Source: Pedobacter nototheniae
Lineage (GTDB): Bacteria; Bacteroidota; Bacteroidia; Sphingobacteriales; Sphingobacteriaceae
Assembly (NCBI RefSeq): GCF_004335085.1
Contig: NZ_RQRS01000016.1
Span: forward strand, 1-64,000
Direction of reading: 5' to 3'
DNA length: 64,000 nucleotides
A model generated the notes under the pieces. It made no database searches. It saw only the letters and a list, made by a program, of their open reading frames with translations, and was not told the origin of the DNA. A program made the translations under genes and the position numbers. This document shows positions 34,458 through 41,455 of the stretch, one piece after another. The first letter of the stretch is position 1, and every line of letters begins with the position of its first letter.

Positions 34458-35426
34458 ATGATACTGGTAACCGGAGGAACGGGATTTTTAGGATCTGAAT
34501 TAATAAAACAGCTAACAGATAAAGGTTTTGCAGTACGGGCTTTGCGCAGAGCGCAATCTGTTATTCCCGAGCTTATTAAAAATAATACTGCAATAGAATG
34601 GTTTACTGCGGATATAAATGAGCCATCGGCGCTAGAAGATGCTTTTATTGGCATTACTAAAGTTTACCACTGCGCAGCCTTCGTTTCTTTTAACCCAAAA
34701 GATAAAAAGAAACTTTTTCACGTAAACATTGATGGTACTTCCAATATTGTAAACCTTTGTTTAGAAAATAATTGCCGGCTGTTACATGTAAGCTCCGTTG
34801 CTGCACTGGGCGAGCCAAAAAGAGGAAACCAAATTACCGAGAAAGATTTTTGGGAGTATGATGCCAAAGCGCACGCTTATGGATTATCTAAATATGAAGC
34901 CGAAATGGAAGTTTGGCGTGGCATTACCGAAGGTTTAAATGCTGTAATTGTAAATCCATCGGTAATTATTGGTAAAAATGCTGGTTTTGTGGGCAGTGGT
35001 GCAATTTTTAAATTGGTTAAAGGTGGTTTTCCTTTTTTTACCAACGGTGCAACTGGTTTGGTAGATGTTGAAGATGTAGCCACATCCATGATTTTATTAA
35101 TGGAAGGAACTATTGCTGCTGAACGTTATATTATATCATCAGAAAATTACCACTATAAAGATTTATTTGGCGCAATAGCCGAAGGTTTCAACGTTAAAGC
35201 CCCAACAAAGGAAGCCAAACCCTGGATGCTCGGCATTGCCTGGCGAGCTTTGGCGCTAATATCTGCCATTACAGGCAAGGAAGCTTCAATAACTAAAGAT
35301 GCCGCACGAAGTAGCGTAGTTTTAAGCTACTATAACAACAACAAAATTATTAAAGAAACAGGGATAAAATTTAAAACCCTTGCAGATAGTATAAAGGAAA
35401 TTACTCAACATTTAAAAGATGCCTAA
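34458..35426 (+). CDS. NAD-dependent epimerase/dehydratase family protein
   Basis: 322 residues, an extended SDR with the N-terminal ILVTGGTGFLGSELIKQL nucleotide-binding motif and the catalytic YGLSKYEAE (Tyr-x3-Lys) near residue 140. HVSSVAALGE supplies the Ser. It resembles the 3-beta-hydroxysteroid dehydrogenase/dihydroflavonol reductase-like branch more than sugar epimerases; the substrate is unknown. Its stop codon overlaps the start of the SerB-like gene by 8 bp, so translation is coupled. Confidence 0.88.
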   Translation: MILVTGGTGFLGSELIKQLTDKGFAVRALRRAQSVIPELIKNNTAIEWFTADINEPSALEDAFIGITKVYHCAAFVSFNPKDKKKLFHVNIDGTSNIVNLCLENNCRLLHVSSVAALGEPKRGNQITEKDFWEYDAKAHAYGLSKYEAEMEVWRGITEGLNAVIVNPSVIIGKNAGFVGSGAIFKLVKGGFPFFTNGATGLVDVEDVATSMILLMEGTIAAERYIISSENYHYKDLFGAIAEGFNVKAPTKEAKPWMLGIAWRALALISAITGKEASITKDAARSSVVLSYYNNNKIIKETGIKFKTLADSIKEITQHLKDA

Positions 35427-36720
35427 GCAGAAAGCGTATTACATTATCGATTTTGACAGCACATTTACTCAAGTAGAAGCACTGGATGAGCTGGCCCGGA
35501 TTTCATTAAAAAAGCACCCGGAAAAAGAACTTATCTTTCAAAAGATTGAAGATTATACCAATTTAGCCATGGAAGGTAAACTTTCATTTTCTGAAAGTTT
35601 AGCACAACGTGTTAAATTGCTTGAAGCTAACGAAGATCATTTAAAACAGTTAATTAAGCATTTAAAGAAAAAGGTTTCTACATCATTTTCTCGTAATGCA
35701 GAGTTTTTTAAAAAACATGCTGATGAAGTATTAATAGTTTCTGGTGGTTTTAAGGAGTTTATTACCCCCGTTGTTAGTCAGTATCATATTAAAAAAGAAA
35801 ATATTTACGCCAATACTTTTGTAACTACAGGTGATGGAAATATTATAGATTACGATCATGCAAATCCCCTTAGCGAAGAAGGAGGAAAAGTAAAATTGTT
35901 GCAGCACTTAAAACTAGAAGGTGAGCTTTTTGGTATTGGCGATGGATATTCAGATTTCCAGCTTCGCGAAAGTGGAATGATTAATAAGTTTTTTGCCTTT
36001 ACAGAGAATATTGCCCGTCAAACTATTATTGAAAAGGCCGACCATATTACGCCAAGTTTTGATGAGTTTTTATATGTTAACAATTTACCAAGAGCAATAT
36101 CTTATCCCAAAAATAGAATCCTTTGCCTTGTAATTGGTAATGTTGATCCTAAAAGTATTGCTATGCTAAAACATGATGGTTTATCCATAAGGCATAAAAC
36201 TTCTTTTGAAGAAAAATATGTTAAAGATGTTGGTGTAATTTTACTTGCAGACGGGGAAAAGTTAGATAACGAGCAGATAAAAAATGCGGTAAAACTTAAA
36301 ACGATTGGCTATTTAGGTAGTGCAAGAAATAAATTTAACTTCGATTTATGTACTAAGCAAGGGATCGTTGTATTTGATGACCCTAAAGGCAATCCTCGTA
36401 ACCTGGATTTTATTCCAAAAAGAATGATTGATTTTATGAATACGGGCGCAACTTATTTAAGCAGCAACTTTCCTAATTTGCAGCTGCCTAAAATAGATAA
36501 ATCACACCGCCTAATTCATATTCATAAAAATGTACCTGGTATTATGGCGCAAATTAATACCGTTTTTGCAAAACATAACATCAATATTGTTGGCCAGTTT
36601 TTGATGACGAACCCAGAAATTGGTTACGCCATTACCGATATTAATACCGAATACGATAAACAGCTATTTAAATCACTAAAAAAGATTGAGCACACCATAA
36701 AGTTTAGGGTATTGTACTAA
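35419..36720 (+). CDS. Phosphoserine phosphatase fused to a SerA remnant and ACT domain
   Basis: 433 residues. Positions 5-215 form a HAD phosphatase of the SerB type: DFDST nucleophile motif (Asp11, Asp13), VSGGF, and GIGDGYSDF near 172-180. Positions about 230-335 resemble the N-terminal substrate-binding half of phosphoglycerate dehydrogenase (IGYLGSARNKFNFDLCTKQG, VFDDPKGNPRN). From 340 on (NTGATYLSSNFPNLQLP, HRLIHIHKNVPGI and the ending FRVLY) the match is to the linker and ACT domain at the SerA C-terminus. The roughly 200-residue NAD-binding domain is absent. Serine synthesis, with allosteric sensing by the ACT domain, is the likely role. It is coupled to the epimerase gene. Confidence 0.85.
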   Translation: MPKQKAYYIIDFDSTFTQVEALDELARISLKKHPEKELIFQKIEDYTNLAMEGKLSFSESLAQRVKLLEANEDHLKQLIKHLKKKVSTSFSRNAEFFKKHADEVLIVSGGFKEFITPVVSQYHIKKENIYANTFVTTGDGNIIDYDHANPLSEEGGKVKLLQHLKLEGELFGIGDGYSDFQLRESGMINKFFAFTENIARQTIIEKADHITPSFDEFLYVNNLPRAISYPKNRILCLVIGNVDPKSIAMLKHDGLSIRHKTSFEEKYVKDVGVILLADGEKLDNEQIKNAVKLKTIGYLGSARNKFNFDLCTKQGIVVFDDPKGNPRNLDFIPKRMIDFMNTGATYLSSNFPNLQLPKIDKSHRLIHIHKNVPGIMAQINTVFAKHNINIVGQFLMTNPEIGYAITDINTEYDKQLFKSLKKIEHTIKFRVLY

Positions 36721-36814
36721 CTAAATGGTATTTTAATTATTGCTTTGTGCTTTGCAATTCCAATTTGTAAAGTACAAAGCAACCGTTTTAATCATATCAA
36801 TCTAGTTTTCAATT

Positions 36815-36965
36815 GCAGGAAGCAGTTTTCGAAGGAGCTACAGACTTCACTTTCCAAAAACCTTAAAATAAATATTTGGAAATGAACGGAAAGAAGCATC
36901 TAACGCGGTGAAGTCCCGCTATTCTTACTACCGAAGAAAAATCGGCATTCATTCTATCGGGTTTA
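36815..36965. repeat. Intergenic repeat unit C (151 bp)
   Basis: 151 bp that align without gaps to unit D, 386 bp downstream, with about a dozen substitutions. It begins GCAGGAAGCAGTTTTC and ends TATCGGGTTTA. The middle block, CTTTCCAAAAACCTTAAAAT followed by TTGGAAATGA, also resembles the CTTTCCAAATA...AGGAAATGA portion of units A and B. Confidence 0.85.
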
Positions 36966-37009
36966 AAAATAAAGGTTAAGCCTAATAAAGGAGATGGCTT
37001 CAGGCCATA

Positions 37010-37110
37010 ACAGACCCCTTACTTCCGTTCGCAATGACGATCGTATAAAAAAAGAATTACAAAACCGCACGTCTTTGCGAGGAGGAACGACGAAGCAATC
37101 TTTTCATCCG
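37010..37110. repeat. REP-like inverted elements between units C and D
   Basis: The segment TTCCGTTCGCAATGACGA and the opposing GTCTTTGCGAGGAGGAACGA, AGCAATC match the widespread CGTCATTGCGA-type intergenic repeat seen in many genomes, arranged as an inverted pair. Confidence 0.55.
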
Positions 37111-37200
37111 TATCAATGTGGCTTTCACTTTCAGAAACGATCGACTTAAACCTGATTGACAGCGGTATCCCCGATTTTTTCTATCGGGATAGAGCAGAAA

Positions 37201-37351
37201 GCAGGAAGCAGTTTTCAAAGGAGCTACAGACTTCGCTTTCCAAAAACCTTAAAATAAATATTTGGAAATGAGCGGAGAGAAGCATCTAACGAGGTGAAGC
37301 CCCGCTATACTTTCTGCCGAAGAAAGATCGGCATTCATCCTATCGGGTTTA
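37201..37351. repeat. Intergenic repeat unit D (151 bp)
   Basis: Second copy of unit C. It is preceded at 37150-37200 by CCTGATTGACAGCGGTATCC and a hairpin (CCCGAT-loop-ATCGGG). That hairpin is the counterpart of the CCGAC-loop-GTCGG hairpin in units A and B, and it differs by a paired C-to-T / G-to-A change that keeps the stem. Confidence 0.85.
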
Positions 37352-37444
37352 AATAACAAAAACCTGTACATAATAAAGATTTTAGGGGTACAGCAACCAT
37401 GTGAAGCAGTGTTTTACTTATGCTAAGGCCTGCCGTATAGGTGT

Positions 37445-37690
37445 AGACTAGTAAATTAATAGTCTGGATATGTTATTTAATGCTCCGTTTACGTTGTGCA
37501 ACGTATAATTATAAGTCCGGAGCGTTAAACTATATATTTTTTACACTAAACGATCGCTTCCACGCCCCAACATTGGTGCTGTATCAGGTATAATTATATA
37601 TCAGGAACATCAAACGATATATATAGAACGTGAACCGAGTGGTTGTACAACCCCAAATTATATATTATTAGGTTTTTAAAGTGGGGAATA
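37445..37690. other. AT-rich hairpin modules, possibly attC-like
   Basis: Three loosely similar modules. The clearest (37475-37530) has outer arms ATTTAATGCTCCG and CGGAGCGTTAAAC, an inner ACGTTG/CAACGT hairpin and TATAATTATA. A diverged relative lies at 37589-37623 (GTATAATTATATATCAGG), and a third hairpin, GGTTGTACAACC (37641-37652), is followed by AATTATATATT. There is no ORF. Together with repeats C and D this fills the 977-bp gap between the SerB-like gene and the CLC gene. Confidence 0.4.
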
Positions 37691-37697
37691 CTAACAG

Positions 37698-38987
37698 TTA
37701 TTTTAAAAACGGATGCCTTTTTAATAAAAGATGCTTCGGGCTACCTACCGATTGAGCATGATAAATTCCGGTATGGCCCGAAAATATGTAGGCGGTAACA
37801 CAAGCTATAGCAATGTAAATACCTGGTGCAGCGCCAAAAAGTTCAATACCCATTAAAATGCAGGCTAAGGGTGTATTGGCAGCACCAGCAAAAACTGCTA
37901 CAAAGCCCATTCCGGCAAGTAAGCCGTAAGGCATAGGAATAAAAAAACTTAAAAAACTACCGAGGGTTGCGCCAATAAAAAACAAAGGTGTTACCTCACC
38001 CCCCTTAAAACCGGCACTTAAGGTTAGGGCGGTTAAAAATAGTTTAATTGCGAAGGTATAATAATGCTCTTGGGTGGTAAAAGATTCTGAAATAACAGGA
38101 ATACCTAATCCAATATATTTTGTAGTACCCAAAAAATAAATAATTATAATTAGGATAATTCCGCCAACTACTGGTCTGAAAGGAGGATATTTAATCTTTT
38201 TAAAAAGGTTAGTTAAAGTGTGGTTTAAAGCAGAAAAGCTCCTTGCAACTAAGCCGAAAATAATTCCACAACCTAAAGACCATAATAAATTTAGGCCATT
38301 CATTTCGGGTACCACACCAATAGAATAGTGCGTGTGCCCAACACCCCAAGCCTTGCAAACATAATCGGCAATTACAGCTGTAATAAATGATGGTAGTATT
38401 GCCGTGTACATTAGGCTGCCAATTACAAAAACCTCCAGCCCAAAAATTGCACCAGCAAGAGGTGTCCCAAATACAGAGGCAAAGCCAGCACTAATGCCAC
38501 AAATTAAAATTACTTTTCTATCCCTTGGTTTCAGCTTAAATACTTTAGTAAACTGATCTGCAAAGGCACCTCCAATTTGTACTGCTGTTCCCTCTCTGCC
38601 GGCCGAGCCTCCAAATAAGTGGGTAACTATAGTTCCGGCAAATATTAATGGCGCCATTATTAACGGTATTACTTTTTTGGGGCTCTGCAATTCTTCAATT
38701 AAAAGGTTGTTTCCTTTAACTACCTCTTTACCCCAATAATGATAAGTTAAACCAATTAAAAGCCCTGCAAAAGGTAGTAATACAATTATTTGTACATGTT
38801 GCTCCCTATAGTTTGTTGCCAGGTTAAGGGTTTCAAGAAATAAGGCTGACGCCGAACCTACAATAGAGCCCAGCAATACTGCAAGTAAAAGCCATTTAAG
38901 GGTATTTAATAATAATACACCAAACTCTAATTTGATAAAACGATTGAAGGAAAGAGGTAAGCCCTCTGATAAGTTTTTAACAGGCAT
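37698..38987 (-). CDS. CLC-family transporter, probably fluoride-exporting (CLC-F)
   Basis: 429 residues with about ten membrane helices of the CLC fold. The pore motif is GGSAGREGTAVQIGG (127-141), with the gating Glu at 132, and the later motif is FKGGEVTPLFFIGATLG. These differ from chloride CLCs (GSGIP, GREGP, GGIFAP) and look like the bacterial fluoride/proton antiporter clade. A fluoride riboswitch directly upstream supports this. Its role would be to expel cytoplasmic fluoride. The chloride-channel label that automatic annotation would give is probably misleading. It is a single gene bounded downstream by the repeat-rich region. Confidence 0.85.
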   Translation of the reverse strand: MPVKNLSEGLPLSFNRFIKLEFGVLLLNTLKWLLLAVLLGSIVGSASALFLETLNLATNYREQHVQIIVLLPFAGLLIGLTYHYWGKEVVKGNNLLIEELQSPKKVIPLIMAPLIFAGTIVTHLFGGSAGREGTAVQIGGAFADQFTKVFKLKPRDRKVILICGISAGFASVFGTPLAGAIFGLEVFVIGSLMYTAILPSFITAVIADYVCKAWGVGHTHYSIGVVPEMNGLNLLWSLGCGIIFGLVARSFSALNHTLTNLFKKIKYPPFRPVVGGIILIIIIYFLGTTKYIGLGIPVISESFTTQEHYYTFAIKLFLTALTLSAGFKGGEVTPLFFIGATLGSFLSFFIPMPYGLLAGMGFVAVFAGAANTPLACILMGIELFGAAPGIYIAIACVTAYIFSGHTGIYHAQSVGSPKHLLLKRHPFLK

Positions 38988-39009
38988 TTTAATTCAATTT
39001 TCTAATAAA

Positions 39010-39065
39010 ATCGTAGGAGTCATCAGCCTGTTTGGGCGGTTTTGGCGGTACCCCATCGCCATTGG
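39010..39065 (-). ncRNA. Fluoride riboswitch (crcB motif)
   Basis: Read on the minus strand, the leader of the CLC gene contains GGCGATGGGGTACCGCC, then AAAACCGCC, then GGCTGATGACTCCTACGA. These are the two conserved halves of the crcB/fluoride riboswitch: a GGnGAUGG stem-loop with its CC-rich partner, and the GCUGAUGAnUCCUAC tail. The aptamer ends 23 nt before the ATG at 38987. No terminator hairpin lies between, so control may act on translation initiation or on RNA close to the start. Confidence 0.88.
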
Positions 39066-39133
39066 TTCAAATTTATAAAAATTAACACTTGTTCCAAAAT
39101 ATGTTATCATATTTGCGTAACTAACTTTATATA

Positions 39134-40099
39134 ATGGATTTCACGCCCGAAATAAAAGAAAAACTTAACCAGTTACAGGAAAAGTATACCGCTATGGGAC
39201 AAGATATGGCTTCATACCTTGATGGTTTGCTTTATGCTGATTTTTTAACCTATTGGGATTACATCCATCTGGATACCCTTTTAAGCTTGCAAAGCCCAAA
39301 AACTCCTTTCCCTGATGAGGAAATTTTTATAATGTACCATCAAATTACAGAGTTATATTTTAAGCTTAGCCTGCACGAATTAAAGCAAATAGCTGAACAT
39401 AAAAACCTTACCGTTGATTTTATCACCGCAAGGGTGAAAAGAATTAACGCCTACTTTAATGCACTTACCACCTCTTTTGAAGTTATGGTGGATGGAATGG
39501 AAAAAGAACAATTCTTAAAATTTAGAATGTCGTTATTACCAGCAAGTGGCTTTCAATCCGGTCAATATAGAATGATAGAGATTTGCGCCACAGATTTTAT
39601 TCGCTTGGTAGATAAAAGTAAAAGAGAAGAATTAAGTGCAGCATCAATAGATGAGCAGTTTGAATATATTTATTGGAAATTTGGGGCAACAGAACTTGCT
39701 TCGGGTAAACAAACCCTTACCTTAAAACAGTTTATACAAAAATATGCCAGTCAGTTTTTACAATTGGCAAAAGATAGAGCCCAAACCAATTTGGCAACAC
39801 TTTACCATAAACTACAAGCACAAGGCAATGATGTTAGCGCATTGGCAGAAGAGTTGCGAAAGCTAGATTTATATGTAAATGTAGAATGGCCACTTTCTCA
39901 CTATAAATCAGCAGTACGATACCTGGAAAAAGATCCGGTAGATGTTGCCGCAACTGGCGGAACTAACTGGCAGAAATATTTGCCTCCACGTTTTCAAAAA
40001 AGAATCTTTTATCCATTTTTATGGACAGAGGAACAAATGAACGAATGGGGTAAGGGATGGGTGCTTAGTGTACTTAAAACACTGAAAAGTAAAGATTAA
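39134..40099 (+). CDS. Tryptophan 2,3-dioxygenase family protein
   Basis: 321 residues of the heme-dependent TDO fold. LLYADFLTYWDYIHLDTLLSLQ, EIFIMYHQITELYFKLSLHEL and PASGFQSGQYRMIE are the family hallmarks. The axial heme His is probably in EWPLSHYKSAVRYL, and a TGGTNWQKYL loop replaces the usual GTGGSxGxxYLR. The family converts L-tryptophan to N-formylkynurenine. The altered loop and the absence of other kynurenine genes nearby leave some doubt about the substrate. Confidence 0.85.
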   Translation: MDFTPEIKEKLNQLQEKYTAMGQDMASYLDGLLYADFLTYWDYIHLDTLLSLQSPKTPFPDEEIFIMYHQITELYFKLSLHELKQIAEHKNLTVDFITARVKRINAYFNALTTSFEVMVDGMEKEQFLKFRMSLLPASGFQSGQYRMIEICATDFIRLVDKSKREELSAASIDEQFEYIYWKFGATELASGKQTLTLKQFIQKYASQFLQLAKDRAQTNLATLYHKLQAQGNDVSALAEELRKLDLYVNVEWPLSHYKSAVRYLEKDPVDVAATGGTNWQKYLPPRFQKRIFYPFLWTEEQMNEWGKGWVLSVLKTLKSKD

Positions 40100-40247
40100 A
40101 TTGACAATTTTAATTGAAAAAACGGTCAATTTTTGCTAATTTGCCCAAATTAAAATGACTGAATGATTGATGGATTGAAGGAAAGAATTGGGGCGTAAAT
40201 CGCTGCTATTTCTCTACTCAAAATTGCTCATTCAAAATTAAAATATT

Positions 40248-41312
40248 ATGACCGAAACATTAGATATAAAAATCACGAAAGCAGGCGAAAGTCGCTTAAC
40301 CGTTACAGATTTTTCACAATTACCTTTTGGTAAAGTTTTTACAGATCATATGTTCGTTGCTGATTATGAAGACGGCGAATGGAAAAATTTACAAATTCTT
40401 CCATATGGTCCAATTCCAATGAGCCCGGCAATTTCTGCATTACATTATGGGCAGGCAATTTTTGAAGGCTTAAAAGCATATCGCCAGCCAAACGGTCAAA
40501 TCAGTGTTTTTCGTGCAAATAAAAACTTCGAACGCTTCAATAAATCGGCAACAAGAATGTCTATGCCAACCGTTCCTGAAGAAATTTTTATGCAAGGATT
40601 AGCGGCCTTAATTAATATCGATGAAAAATGGGTGCCATCACAAGAGGATTATGCCCTGTACATTCGCCCGGTAATGTATGCAACCGATCCATATTTAGGC
40701 GTTAGAGCTTCTGATACCTATAAGTTTGTATTATTAACTACGCCAACAGGCCCTTATTATAGTAAAGCTTTAAAAGTTAAAATTGAAACTGAATTTACCC
40801 GTGCAGATGAAGGTGGTGTTGGTTATGCCAAAACTGCTGGTAACTACGCACGTTCATTATATCCATTCGAGGAAGCTAAAAAAGAAGGATATGACCAATT
40901 AATCTGGACAGATTCAGTAACGCATGAATTTATTGAAGAAGCTGGAACAGCAAATTTAATTTTTGTAATTAATGGTAAACTGGTTACACCATCTGTAAGA
41001 AGTACCGTTTTAGATGGGGTTACAAGAGATACGATTATTCAGCTTGCAAAACAACAAGGTGTAGAAGTTGAAGAACGTAGAGTATCTGTTAAGGAAGTAA
41101 TTGAAGGAATAGAAAATGGTACACTAACCGAAGCTTTTGCTGCGGGTACTGCCGCTACCGTTACCCAAATTGGAGAAATTGGCTACCAGGGTAAAACATA
41201 TCAACTTACAGATTCTGCAACTAGAAATGTATCAAATGGTATCGCTAAAAAGTTAAACGATATTCGTTATGGCTTAGCTCCCGATGAGTTTGGATGGAAT
41301 TGGGTGTTGTAA
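40248..41312 (+). CDS. ilvE: Branched-chain amino acid aminotransferase
   Basis: 354 residues, fold type IV PLP transaminase (BCAT2-like, longer than the E. coli enzyme). The PLP Lys lies in GVGYAKTAGNYARSLYP. ISALHYGQAIFEGLKAYR, the EEAGTANLIFVINGKLVTP block and LTEAFAAGTAATVTQIGEI are typical. It catalyses the last step of valine, leucine and isoleucine synthesis and the first step of their breakdown. It is a single gene, closed by a hairpin at 41334-41360. Confidence 0.95.
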   Translation: MTETLDIKITKAGESRLTVTDFSQLPFGKVFTDHMFVADYEDGEWKNLQILPYGPIPMSPAISALHYGQAIFEGLKAYRQPNGQISVFRANKNFERFNKSATRMSMPTVPEEIFMQGLAALINIDEKWVPSQEDYALYIRPVMYATDPYLGVRASDTYKFVLLTTPTGPYYSKALKVKIETEFTRADEGGVGYAKTAGNYARSLYPFEEAKKEGYDQLIWTDSVTHEFIEEAGTANLIFVINGKLVTPSVRSTVLDGVTRDTIIQLAKQQGVEVEERRVSVKEVIEGIENGTLTEAFAAGTAATVTQIGEIGYQGKTYQLTDSATRNVSNGIAKKLNDIRYGLAPDEFGWNWVL

Positions 41313-41333
41313 TTCAACATATACTAAATAAGA

Positions 41334-41360
41334 AAGTCTCGATGCAAATCGGGACTTTTT
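41334..41360 (+). terminator. Terminator after ilvE
   Basis: AAAGTCTCGAT / ATCGGGACTTT inverted repeat with a 4-5 nt loop and a T-run. One G-T wobble is present. Confidence 0.75.
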
Positions 41361-41455
41361 TATGCTTCTTAAATTTTATATAAAGCAACAAAAGCAATAC
41401 AAAAAAGATAATCAGGTTATCCTTTTGTAAATTTCGACCTTATAAAACCGAACAA

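Noticed and set aside
36721..37697. tRNA or small protein genes in the long gap before the CLC gene
   Set aside because: I found no cloverleaf with a TTC-loop consensus, and no open frame with protein-like composition. Repeats and hairpins explain most of the region.
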